In this document: positions 31,695 to 64,000 of the stretch, one piece after another
Layout of the letters: every line of letters starts with the position of its first letter
Numbering within the stretch: position 1 is the stretch's first letter
Assembly (NCBI GenBank): GCA_003991915.1
Contig: RQTK01000094.1
Coordinates: 390,372-454,371, forward strand
Direction: 5' to 3'
DNA from: Elysia chlorotica
Taxonomy: Eukaryota > Mollusca > Gastropoda > Plakobranchidae
DNA length: 64,000 bases
The notes under the pieces: generated by a model
The model's database searches: none
What the model saw: the letters and a program-made list of their open reading frames with translations, nothing else
Told to the model about the DNA's origin: nothing
Translations under genes and position numbers: made by a program

Positions 31695-32982
31695 TGGTAA
31701 TGTCTTTCTCAATTTTCAATTTTATAAAATAAACTTGTATTTATTATCCTTATCTCGAATTTTATTCTTTAAAAAATTATGGCATTTTAGATTTTATTTA
31801 ATTTTGGACTTGCTTTCTGGTATCATATAAAGGGGAGTTACTCTGGGTGAAAACAAGAAATTTACTCGCGTCCAATATATTGCGATCTAGATCTAAATTC
31901 TTGTTCTTCTTAACCCTTTTGGCACTTGTAATTGATCCGATATATCGTATTTCCTGTGTTGCTGAAAAATCCAACACATCCGAAATATCAGCGCTAGTTT
32001 ACTCTATGTTTCAACTTTTGTTATTGCCGAAGCTAAAAGATTTCCGCCATTCTCGCTTGACACTTCCTTTCTATTTTCGTATTCTGCTAGTTGTACAGCC
32101 GCATGAGACCAGGGGTGTTTTCTGAATTTGTTTTTACTAGATCTAGATCTGAGATTCCAAAACTTACAAAATGTCTTCAGAAGATGAATATATCTTATAC
32201 TGATTCTGGATCTGAACATGAACCTGATGACAGTGATATTAGCAGTGATAGTGATTCAGTTCAAAGTGAGGATGATAGTCAAGTAGATCTAGATTTAGAA
32301 AATGACGAAATTGTGAATGCTAATCCATGGATGAGGGTTTATCCAGAGGAACAGAAGGGAGAGGATGATTTAGTTTTCAACCAAAATAGTGACCCACAAA
32401 ACATTCCAGACAACTGTCAGCACCCTGTGGATTATTTTCTGCTGTTCTTCACCATTGAATTATTGAACACTCTTGTTACACAAACAACTATGCTAAAAAG
32501 TTTATTGACGAAAAGTTAGCTACTCTGAAACCTAAATCAATCAATGGTCCGACATTGGAAAGATGTTACTGTTACTGAAATGAAAGCATTCATTGCTATC
32601 ATCCTGAACATGGGCCTGTGTAGGAAACCAACAATATTTGCTTATTGGTCCAAGACTAGATCACAGCATTCTAGTTGGTATCATGATGTAATGGGCAGAC
32701 ACAGGTTCCAACTAATTTTAAAATTTTTTCATTTTGTTCGTACCCCTTTACCAACTCCAGGCCAACCAGGTTACGACCCGTGCGCTAGGTTTGCTCCACT
32801 TGTAGAAGTTGCCAATGATAGGTTCAAATATTATTACAAACCAAGGCAGGAACTTTCAGTAGACGAAAGTCTTATTGGAACTAAAAATAAGACTCAACTT
32901 ATTCAGTATATGCCTAATAAACACCACCATCAATGGGACATAAAGCTCTGGGTTCTTTGTGAATCTGTAACGGCGTATGTGG

Positions 32983-35373
32983 GTAAACGGGGGTAATAAG
33001 CACCAGGGGGCAATAGGCACCACCTATATAGGGACCTTCAAAGATTGCTCTATTCCACCACTAATAAAGGCTGGGGCAACAAGCTCCAACAGTTAGTGAG
33101 TTTAAGCCAGTTAGAAGCCTCTATTTCATATGCTGCATTAAATAGGGGTTATCCTGAACAACAAATTTAAGAGGGAAAATTGAGCCACACTGTTTTCCTC
33201 TGTTGTTGGCCATATTGAAACTGACACATGAACTTTTTGTCATCTAAGAGTCCTCCTGCAAAACTTCTGTTTTTTCCAAGACCTTGCAAGTGACAGGCTA
33301 TTCCATTGCCATAAAGACCAAGGATTGATTGAAGTAAGTAGTGGTTTTATCATTTTACTTATGAAAGATGTTTTGTTAATTTTTGTCGTTTTTTTTCTTT
33401 CAGTCCAGCTGCCATAGTATCCAGCTTCGGTGCTACTATTAGAGTGGCAGTTGTATGACATGTTTAGATCAAATATAAGACATTTTAATTGTGTTCAGCA
33501 AACTTTTACCTTGTTAGAATAACAAAATATGATGTGTTTTGAGAGTAGAAAGTACTTTTAAATGAAATGAGATGTCATAAGTGTGAGAAAGGTGACTTGA
33601 TTTCAGGGGTGCTTAATGCCCCACGACCAGGTATTTTAATAAATAAGCAACATATAATTGGCTGTTTTGTTATGAAATAGTTACACAAAAGCCAATTTAG
33701 CAAAAGAAAAGGGTTTTACATATGTTTGAGCTTGTCAACAATTATTTCTTGTCTGTATTGGCACACATCTTTTGCTAAATTATTAAGTGTTTATGTTTGG
33801 TGCCTAATGCCCCTCATGTTCCATGTTTTCACAGAACGGTTCGACACTACAAGAAGAAGGTAGGAACTGGCCAAGCAAACCTGAGTAACAGCTAAGCAAT
33901 GGTCGACGCCTACAATGCGGTTATGAATGATCACATGAATGCAAATCAAGCTTCTAAATACTATGGGATCAACAAGAAGTCTCTACTTCGACGAACCAGA
34001 GGCGAAATCCCTGTCAATGCTGATGCACATGCTGGCAGACAAACAGCAGTCTCCAATCCACGAAACTGAACTGGTAAAGTGCATAAAGCTCATGGCAGAG
34101 TGGGGCTGGGGCTTCTCTTCAGAAGAAGTGAAGGACATTGTCCAAGATTTCGTTTCCTCTAAAAAATTGGACACCCCATTTGTTGATGGTCGACCAGAAC
34201 GAGACTGGCTGGAGGGATTTCTTTCACGGCATTCAGACATCACGCCAAGAAAGACCGAACACTTCAGTTCAGCTAGAGCTTCAGCAGAAGACCCAAAAGT
34301 GCTGAAACACTGGTTTGACCTGCTGGACAATACCCTGACCAAGGCTGGAGTCAAGGACATCCCTTGTCAAATATTTAACACCGATGAAAGTGGGTTCGTC
34401 ACGGACCCAAAGTCATAAATTGTTCAGGCAACTAAGGGCGCAAAGCGAGTGAATCAGCACATCGATGGATCCGGCAGAGAACAAATTACCGTGCAGCTCC
34501 ATTTGGAACACAGTCTTCGCTGGAAAATTCATCTGCCGCCCCTTCGCCGGGACCTTCATCTGCCGCCCTTACAACGGAACCTTCATCTGCCATCCCTTCA
34601 TCAGCAACATCTGCCAACTCTTCCCCTGGACCCTCGTCTCCACATCCTGCTGGCCCATCAACACCTGCCTCAGCTCCTGTTTCCAACCCAGCAGGGATTC
34701 GAAGCTTTTTCCTGGAGCAACTGAAACCTCATTTCTCCCACAGAGGAAGAGGAAGGTCAGCTAGAGTGCAGCGCTTTCTGTATGGGGAAAGCCTTACAGA
34801 AGATGATTGTGTCCGTCGATTGAGGGAAGAGGCCACAAAGAGGCTGCGAGTACGCGGCAAAGCAAGGGGTAAGGGAAAGGGTAGAGGCAAAGCAACAAAG
34901 AACACCCGCCCACGATCTTGAAGCCCAATAGACTCCGACTCATCCTCAGATGACACAGAGTGTGGACGTTGTGGGCAAGCTGGTGGTGACAACTGGATCC
35001 AATGTGATATCTGTAGCCTTTGGTTCCATCTCAAGTGCACTGACATCACAGGGAGCCTTGAGGAAATGGAGGCGGAAGAGTGGCTATGTGATTTTTGCAC
35101 CCAGTGAACTGGATGCTTATTGCCCCCAATGCGGGTGCCTAATGCCCCCAAAAAACTGCAAATTTGCGACAACATGTAAGTGTCAATAAAAAATCAAAAT
35201 AAAATATTTCCTGGTGTCTTTTGATCAAACAAGTGGTGAATCATGTTGATGACAGAAAAGTATGAGAGAGCTATGGTATCATTTATTTTACCTTAACGTT
35301 CAGAATGCCTTCTATAAAATGAAATATGTCTCCAGGGGCCAAAAGTGTGGTGCCTATTGCCCCCCTCTAATCA
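32983..35373 (+). mobile_element. Internally deleted pogo-like element with PHD-finger tail
   Basis: Inserted in the piggyBac frame between VTAYV and AFFVYKG. An exact 18-bp inverted repeat, GGGGGCAATAGGCACCAC, lies at 33006-33023 and 35347-35364. An adjacent direct variant is GGGGGTAATAAGCACCA at 32989-33005. Further subterminal copies: GGGGTGCTTAATGCCCC (about 33606), TGGTGCCTAATGCCCC (about 33798), CTTATTGCCCCC (35116) and GGGTGCCTAATGCCCCC (35133). The outer ends (TGGGTAAACGGGGG / TGATTAGAGGGGGG) are imperfectly paired. Confidence 0.85.
33899..35107 (+). pseudogene. pogo transposase lacking catalytic centre, with C-terminal PHD finger
   Basis: HTH part MVDAYNAVMNDHMNANQASK YYGINKKSLL, frameshift near 34050, then CENPB-type part KCIKLMAEWGWGFSSEEVKD and RDWLEGFLSRHSDITPRKTE, first catalytic Asp in QIFNTDESGFVTD, stop, then ATKGAKRVNQHIDGSGREQI. 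At about 34495 it jumps to a Ser/Pro/Ala-rich tail (SSAAPSPGPSSAALTTEPSS), so the second and third Asp regions are deleted. The tail continues FFLEQLKPHFSHRGRGRSAR and a basic KGKGRGKATKN stretch, one TGA (34919), then in frame CGRCGQAGGDNWIQCDICSL WFHLKCTDI ... WLCDFCTQ*. That is a PHD finger: C-x2-C, C-x2-C, H-x2-C, C-x2-C. Confidence 0.8.
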
Positions 35374-35699
35374 TTAATGGCCTTCTTTGTGTACAAAGGG
35401 AAGAGGGGGACTGCAGATGATGAAGGGGGGTTAGGATTAGGGCATGAAGTTGTAATTAAACTTCTAAACATGGCTAATCTTCTGAGAAAAGGGTACCATG
35501 TGTTTGTAGATAATTTCTTCAGCAGTATTGGTCTGGCGCGTGAGCTTTTTAGTGCTAGAGCCTATCTGACTGGGACAATCCGTAGGAACCGAAAAGGGCT
35601 ACCTGCATTAGTAAAAACACAATTTCAGTAAAAATAACAAAAATAGGTTGTGCCGAAAGGGTTAATACTTAATTAGCAGTTAAACTTAGAAATGAAACT

Positions 35700-35870
35700 G
35701 GCATCTACTGATCTAGATCTAGAATCTAGATTAGATCTAGTGACTAGATCTAGTCTGTAAACATTGTTACACATGTATGTTACCTCTAATAGTAATACAC
35801 TTCAACTGCCCATATCAAAATTTTACTTTGAAGTCACATAAATCTAGATCTAAGTTCTATTTTGCTTTTG
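35700..35870. repeat. CTAGATC-rich stretch
   Basis: Repeated (C/T)TAGATCTAGA motifs (GATCTAGATCTAGAATCTAG, GATCTAGTGACTAGATCTAG). Similar runs occur at 3440-3790, 31885, 32142 and 61285. It looks like a background simple motif in this genome. Confidence 0.6.
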
Positions 35871-36039
35871 TTTTTTTTTTAACTGTAGGTCTGTGACGCA
35901 GTGAGCGTAGACCACTCACCAATGCCAGAAGAGAGGAGTTTGGGAGGCGCCTTGTGCAGTTGTGCGGGCAGTGCGGCGCGTGCTTGTGGTTCCGACAAAA
36001 TGAAACTTGAAAATTAGAAAGGAAGTGGCCACCGGTGTC

Positions 36040-36255
36040 TAGAGTTAACTTTATGGCCGTGGCTGCTCGTACGTGGCCGTACGCGTAGACGAGATTCTAG
36101 GAGTACGGCACTCTCGAACAGCGGGATATCACGTGACATGCCGTACTATTAGAACCTTTGCTAGGTGTACGGCCCGTATTTATTTATGCGTATATCGTAC
36201 GCGACCTTACGTGGAGAAAGGATTATATTCATACGGCACTCTCGACCTGCTTACT
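36040..36255. repeat. TACGGC/CGTAC-rich block at right edge of transposon region
   Basis: GCTCGTACGTGGCCGTACGC, GAGTACGGCACTCTCGA, ATGCCGTACT, GTGTACGGCCCGTA, ATACGGCACTCTCGACC. The motif GTACGGC...CTCGA also occurs in the block at 2805-2890 (GTACGGCGAGCCCTCGA), in the same orientation. Confidence 0.5.
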
Positions 36256-36464
36256 GCCGCCCCCCCCCCTTTCCCCCTTGTGAAATAAAGGATCTAGAAT
36301 AAATTTTTTTATAGTCTTTTTATTATATTCTTTGCCAATTCGGTATTAAGAATAATGGATTTGGTAAATAACTGCATAGAAGTATAATTATTTTTTGTGA
36401 AATTTAATTAGATTTGCTGAACAGATGATTGTTGAGTTCTAGTTTTATCAACAATATCGATAGC

Positions 36465-36615
36465 ACTAGGTTGACTTCAGCGTCAGTACTATATATTCGT
36501 GGATGGGTCCCAAGACTGACGTCTCACAAGTTAGGCCGCGTGCTTTTATTTAGCGATCTTTGGATTTGAACGTCCAAACTTCTGATCTGAAGACCAGTTT
36601 GCACCCTCCCCTTTC
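36465..36615. repeat. SINE-like repeat
   Basis: GTTGACTTCAGCGTCAGTAC, GTGGATGGGTCCCAAGACTG and ACGTCTCACAAG match the dispersed family seen at 725-880. It is followed by TTTGAACGTCCAAACTTCTG and ATCTGAAGACCAGTTTGCA, a decayed tRNA-like part. Confidence 0.55.
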
Positions 36616-36897
36616 CCCCACTCTTTCCCATGATTTAGCTCTTTGTGTTATGTGTTTTGACTCGCTCGTGGAAAGGGTTGTGTGAGGCAGATACCTTTTT
36701 CTTTTAGGAAGTGGCTATTTACCCGGTAACCGGATAAATAGCCAAAAGGATATTCCTCCGGTAACCGAAAAATAGCCAAAAGGCTATTCCTCCGGCAGTC
36801 TTGGTTTGGAATTGCTTGGTGATCCAACTATGATTGGTTATGACAGCTGTCCCAGTTAGAGCCATATTATGATCTGTTTAAATCAGAAGGTGGTACC
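36616..36897. other. Spacer with short inverted CCGGTAACCGG repeat
   Basis: No gene. Contains two copies of a phrase around GGTAACCGGATAAATAGCCA and GGTAACCGAAAAATAGCCA followed by AAAGG(A/C)TATTCCTCCGG (36725-36800). These are tandem 40-bp units. Confidence 0.5.
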
Positions 36898-37253
<356 letters not shown>

Positions 37254-37279
37254 AGTCTTTGACCTGCAATCACCGTAGG

Positions 37280-37960
37280 GATGTGGAGTCAGCGAAGCAA
37301 ATAACTAACATCTCCATAATGGGGAGGTAATACTTCATAATGAGTGGGTTTCATTGATGTCGTGTTGGGGTGTTAAGGCGTGTAAGTAGATATCAATTCT
37401 GCCAGTATGAAATAAACATTGCCTTGGAAATTATATCAGTATTCTCATGATGAGATGGTACTGCATATGGATATTTGTGTGTTATGATGAGATGTTAGTG
37501 TATGGACCAATATTTCAATGTTGCAATGATGAGATTTGATTGCCTATTGTGTGTGTACCATTGATATCCGAATGAGCTTGCAACATCAGCGGTACTCACA
37601 CATAGAGCTTGCAGGTGGGTATCGGTGTCATACTATTCATGTGTTTTCACCTAAAGGTGGCTATCATTTTCGCCATAACGAAAATAATGGCCTTTGGGTG
37701 GGTATCAGTATTGACGTGAGCAGACAGTATTGCCTATGGATGGGCATCAGTTTTGTCAGAATGAGATAGTTTTGTCTCTGGATGAATATCGATGTTGCCT
37801 TATGAGTAATATTGCCTATGGATGGGCATGGGTGTTGCCCTTATAAGATAGTATTGCCTGTGAGTGGGTATCACTCTTGAAATGGTGAGAGATATTGCCT
37901 ATGTTACGAGTATCAGTCTTGTCCTGATGCGATGGTGTAGCCTATCAAGGGTGAATTATT
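37280..37960. repeat. Degenerate minisatellite, about 45-60 bp units
   Basis: Recurring phrase GTATTGCCTATGGATGGGCATCAG then (T/G)TTTGTCAGAATGAGATA or CTTATAAGATA, with variants such as ATATTGCCTATGGATGGGCA, GTATTGCCTGTGAGTGGGTA, GATATTGCCTATGTTACGAG. About ten decayed units; no open frame runs through. Confidence 0.7.
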
Positions 37961-38384
37961 ATTGTTGTCCAATGTGAGTTTATTTCTTTAAAAAAAGGAT
38001 GCCAATTTACGACCGTTATTTTCTTTTTTAAGATATCTTTATGGATCAACTTTCTTTTTCGACTCAATAGAATTAAGTGAGAAGATATTTTTTTCTGTTT
38101 TTAAAGGACTCCACAAAACAACTTAATAAGCAATAGCTTACATTTCGTGGACCATGACTTAATAAATGTTTAATGTTCAAACAAAGGCTTGCAAGAAAGT
38201 AAACGTACCCCCACCTCTACCACGCCCCCGTGGAAACAAAGAAACAGTATTATGCTGACGACCTATAAACGTTTGTGAAAATATGTTAATATTGTTATTT
38301 TCCAAATGTTTCTCACCCATTCATAACAACAACCAAAAAATTGATGTTCTTAAACACAATATGCTTTCTTGATCACCAGTTATC

Positions 38385-38388
<4 letters not shown>

Positions 38389-38466
<78 letters not shown>

Positions 38467-38510
38467 CTGACTGACAGACAGACAAACAGACACACACACA
38501 CACACAAGCA
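38389..38510. repeat. (TA)n-(GA)n-(ACAG/CA)n microsatellite
   Basis: TATATATA to about 38417, GAGAGA to about 38464, then CTGACAGACAGACAAACAGA and CACACACACACA. About 450 bp upstream of the SLC5 start. Confidence 0.97.
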
Positions 38511-38788
38511 TAATTATAATGGCAGTTAAAGAATGAAATGCAATCTTAGTTTAGTTTCTATTAGGTATGAAGAAAGATTTTTCACGGTGCATGATAAGAT
38601 ATAAGAGCAGTTCCCATTCATTGTCACTGCACTGATTCCGTTTACACCTTAACGACATAAGTCACAGTTCTCAACCCAGCGTGACTAAAATAATTATCTG
38701 GTTTATGAACTAGTTTGGCATGGCAACAACTAAAGTTACTCTCTCTTGCTTTTCAAAGGATTGAACTATTGTTCCCTGAACCAAGGGA

Positions 38789-38795
38789 TATAAAA
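38789..38795 (+). promoter_or_regulatory. Candidate TATA box of SLC5 gene 1
   Basis: TATAAAA within GGGATATAAAACATTACG, about 150 bp before the ATG at 38945. No intron acceptor is needed between. Position and sequence fit a core promoter; no other support. Confidence 0.35.
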
Positions 38796-38944
38796 CATTA
38801 CGTCGCTTTTTTCCCTGACACAAAACGACCACACGCTCGATCGTACGAGTTGCTTATTTTCCTTTAGTAGCGTTTAATCAATGTTGCTATAATTTTGTAG
38901 TTTTAATAATTAACATCAGACATCTAGGTGTAAACGTTGCCACC

Positions 38945-40789
38945 ATGGCTGCCACTAACAATGTTTATTTGAGCACAATCGACTATGTAATTTTAATTTT
39001 TATGTTAACTTTGTCCATGGGTATAGGCTTGTATTTCTCTTTCACTGGAGCCAAACAGATGTCCAAAGAGGAATATCTTTTCGGAGGTCGGCGTATGAGT
39101 GCCATACCCGTTTGTTTGTCGCTGTTTGCCACCTTCCAATCAGCAATTTCCCTCCTTGGATTGCCTGCAGAAGTTTATTCCTATGGATCAATGTTTGTTT
39201 ATAGCATGGTTGCGATTTCGCTTGCCGCTTTGCTTGCTGTAGAGAGCGTGGTTCCTCTGCTGTATCCACTGAAGCTCACCAGTGTGTACCAGTATCTCGC
39301 CCTGCGATACAAGTCAAAATTTGTTTCGAAATTCGGTGCGACGATTGGAATCCTCACCACCCTTTCCTATATGACAATGGCTCTCGTGTCTCCTGCTCTC
39401 GCTTTGGAAACAACTGCCGATATACCGTTGTGGCTGTCCATTGTGGTCATTGGAGGAGTAGGAACAGTTTACACAACATTAGGAGGTATCAAGAGCGTCA
39501 TATGGACAGATGTGATTCAAGCTTTCTTCATGTTTATTGGTGTTTTCACTGTTTTGATAAAAGGGTTTATTGACGTAGGAGTAGTGAACGTTTGGAATAT
39601 CAACAAGGCTACCGGTCGTCTTGTACTAGATGAGGTCAGCCTTGATCCTCGTACTCGCCACACTGTGTGGAATCTAAGTTTTGGCTACATAGTTTTTGTA
39701 TACGCTGGCCATTTTACCCAGTCCAGTGTTCAGAGAATATTGTCAACGAAATCCATCCAAAGTGCTAAAAGGGTCCATTTGTTTACCGTTCCTTTAACAG
39801 TCATTTACTATACCTCTCTTCTGATGACGGGCCTGGTAATAGCCGCATATTTCCATATAAGCAGGTGTGACCCTCTCACCGCTGGTTACATCAAGAATAG
39901 CAACCAAATGATGCCATATTTCATCCTCATCACGCTGCGCTTTCTCCCTGGCTTCGCGGGTCTGTATATTTCTTCAGTCTTCTCTGGAGCTCTGAGTACA
40001 TTATCATCTGGAATCAACTCGTTGGCAGCAAACACAGTGGACATTTTCTTGCCAAGATGTTTACGTGGCAAGTCAGACTTTGCGATAACATCAACAGTTA
40101 AAATAATCGTGTGTTTATATGGATGTGCTTCCATTGGCTTAGCATATATGGCAAAAGATTTCCAAGGTCCAGTAAGTCAAATAAATTATACTATTATAGG
40201 CGCATCCGTGGGGGCACAATTGGGTTTATTCATGTTGGGCGCGATATTTCCACAGGCTAATCATATAGGTGCCATAGTGGGTTCTTGTGCAGGACTCATA
40301 GTTAGTGCTTGGCAAGCCTTTGGAGCGCTGAAATTCGGGCACCCGACTAAACCTTTGCCTAGGCCTCCGGCAGATCGCTGCGTCCCTGAAAACACTACAA
40401 TGCTCTCTACACCAACAACGTTTTTTCCACTATCTACTTCGACCGAGTATTCTCTCCAGGTTAACGAAACAGAACAATGGATGCCATCAGAAGTTTTTAA
40501 ACCCTTAACAACCACAGCAGATAACCTCATACTAAGCAGTAGCACCGGGAGTCTTGGCGATGAAAACCGGGGCTTTTCCATGTACGACCTGTCCTACATC
40601 TGGAATCCTGTGATTGGCGTTTTCGTCACCGTGCTTGTTGGTCTCATCACGAGCGTCGTTATCGATACATTCATGTCTAAAAAAACACGCCCGGAGGCAA
40701 AGTACATATTTCCTTTCTGTCGACGCTTTTGGTACTCAGGAAGAGATGTTGTAAATACGGAAATGGCAACGAGTGAGTTTGACCAATGA
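38945..40789 (+). CDS. SLC5-family sodium-coupled monocarboxylate transporter-like protein 1
   Basis: Single coding exon, 614 aa. The start has a perfect Kozak context (GCCACCATGG). Sodium/solute symporter of the SLC5A5/6/8/12 branch in the plasma membrane, by known family likely moving iodide, vitamins or monocarboxylates with Na+; the substrate cannot be read from sequence. Seen: TM1 with DYVILIFMLTLSMGIGLYFS (residues 13-32), KEEYLFGGRRM, SAISLLGLPAEVYSYG (66-81), GGVGTVYTTLGGIKSVIWTD (170-189), DPRTRHTVW (234-242), QSSVQRILSTKS, CDPLTAG, GLYISSVFSGALSTLSSGIN (339-358) with the Na2-site serine cluster of TM8. After about residue 475 there is a long extracellular loop with N-glycosylation sequons (NTT, NET), then a last TM and the short tail. 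Tail-to-tail with the laminin-like gene. AATAAA follows 100 bp after the stop. Confidence 0.92.
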   Translation: MAATNNVYLSTIDYVILIFMLTLSMGIGLYFSFTGAKQMSKEEYLFGGRRMSAIPVCLSLFATFQSAISLLGLPAEVYSYGSMFVYSMVAISLAALLAVESVVPLLYPLKLTSVYQYLALRYKSKFVSKFGATIGILTTLSYMTMALVSPALALETTADIPLWLSIVVIGGVGTVYTTLGGIKSVIWTDVIQAFFMFIGVFTVLIKGFIDVGVVNVWNINKATGRLVLDEVSLDPRTRHTVWNLSFGYIVFVYAGHFTQSSVQRILSTKSIQSAKRVHLFTVPLTVIYYTSLLMTGLVIAAYFHISRCDPLTAGYIKNSNQMMPYFILITLRFLPGFAGLYISSVFSGALSTLSSGINSLAANTVDIFLPRCLRGKSDFAITSTVKIIVCLYGCASIGLAYMAKDFQGPVSQINYTIIGASVGAQLGLFMLGAIFPQANHIGAIVGSCAGLIVSAWQAFGALKFGHPTKPLPRPPADRCVPENTTMLSTPTTFFPLSTSTEYSLQVNETEQWMPSEVFKPLTTTADNLILSSSTGSLGDENRGFSMYDLSYIWNPVIGVFVTVLVGLITSVVIDTFMSKKTRPEAKYIFPFCRRFWYSGRDVVNTEMATSEFDQ

Positions 40790-40888
40790 AAGTGCTAAAC
40801 CTAATACAGAGTGTTTCCAAACGCCAAAAGCTTTAATATTTTAGTAATATTGACCAAAGATGTTTTCGATCGAACTACACCTTTGTGA

Positions 40889-40894
40889 AATAAA
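40889..40894 (+). terminator. Poly(A) signal of SLC5 gene 1
   Basis: AATAAA 100 bp downstream of the stop codon at 40787-40789. Confidence 0.6.

Positions 40895-64000
<23,106 letters not shown>

Larger units (their letters stand above)
32091..35631 (+). pseudogene. piggyBac transposase, N-terminal half in two pieces
   Basis: 32100-32519: acidic N-terminus (SDISSDSDSVQSEDDSQVDL). 32544-32990: VTVTEMKAFIAIILNMGLCR, HRFQLILKFFHFVRTPLP, LSVDESLIGTKNKTQLIQYM (first catalytic Asp), HHHQWDIKLWVLCESVTAY. A frameshift lies near 32520. The frame is cut after VTAYV and resumes at 35377 with AFFVYKGKRGTADDEGGLGL, GYHVFVDNFFSSIGLARELF (second catalytic Asp) and LTGTIRRNRKGLPALVK, then ends in QFQ* just before the right terminus. 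The third Asp region and the C-terminal cysteine-rich domain are missing. Confidence 0.85.
31910..35665 (+). mobile_element. piggyBac element with TTAA target duplication, split by a pogo
   Basis: Left: TTAA (31910-31913) then CCCTTTTGGCAC (31914-31925). Right: GTGCCGAAAGGG (35650-35661) then TTAA (35662-35665). The ends are inverted copies with one mismatch and the TTAA duplication is the piggyBac signature. Without the inserted pogo (about 32983-35373) the element would be about 1.35 kb, too short for a full transposase, so the 3' coding part had been deleted. Confidence 0.9.

Noticed and set aside
35880..36010. Possible small exon after an acceptor-like TTTTTTTAACTGTAG, reading ARREEFGRRLVQLCGQCGA
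   Set aside because: Only about 30 codons, no donor or partner exon, no family recognised; not strong enough to call.

Overview
This is animal (metazoan) nuclear DNA. Genes are split by GT-AG introns, AT-rich introns are long, simple-sequence runs are abundant, and tRNA-derived SINE-like repeats and cut-and-paste DNA transposons of many superfamilies are dense. The conserved genes (kynureninase, SLC5 sodium symporters, a laminin-G protein) and the repeat style fit a lophotrochozoan, most likely a mollusc (possibly a gastropod). That placement is inference; nothing in the window fixes the species. There is one assembly gap of Ns (47380-48065).

Layout. (1) 1-2.75 kb: the 3' part of a kynureninase gene on the + strand. 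Three exons are followed by a 33-bp exon that is present four times in a tandem array; the last conserved kynureninase exon was not found. (2) About 2.8-36.3 kb: a transposon graveyard with no host gene that I can recognise. In order it holds an intron-containing hAT-like transposase (3.1-6.9 kb), a pogo pseudogene (7.0-8.3), two more broken hAT copies (8.7-13.1), a Mutator-like (GTWQKRG-type) transposase pseudogene (13.5-14.8), an adjacent RNase H-like protein of unknown family (14.9-17.05), pieces of a ZSWIM/MULE-like transposase, a gypsy-type reverse transcriptase and a piggyBac C-terminus (17.3-18.85), a duplicated cassette (18.7-20.0), a pogo fragment (20.1-20.5), an intron-containing pogo (21.1-22.9), coiled-coil ORFs of unknown nature (23.6-24.7), an intron-containing Mutator-like gene with a tandemly duplicated last exon (24.7-27.4), a Merlin/ISXO2-like transposase split by a nearly intact pogo element (28.0-31.7), and a piggyBac with clear TTAA-flanked ends that is itself split by a deleted pogo carrying a C-terminal PHD finger (31.9-35.7).

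(3) About 36.3-64 kb: host-gene territory. Two single-coding-exon SLC5 sodium-coupled monocarboxylate-transporter-like genes (38945-40789 and 52089-53837) lie on the + strand. The 3' part of a multi-exon gene encoding about five laminin-G domains (laminin-alpha-like C-terminus) lies on the - strand, with 16 placed exons between 42117 and the window edge. The second SLC5 gene sits inside an intron of the laminin-like gene; the first lies tail-to-tail with it. Other introns hold SINE-like repeats, dinucleotide runs and a palindromic mariner element at 62091-63495 whose two arms are inverted 459-bp copies.

The main biological content is two-fold: exon and gene duplication in host genes (kynureninase micro-exon, SLC5 pair), and very heavy nesting of DNA transposons in which ends, target-site duplications and reading frames can still be matched.
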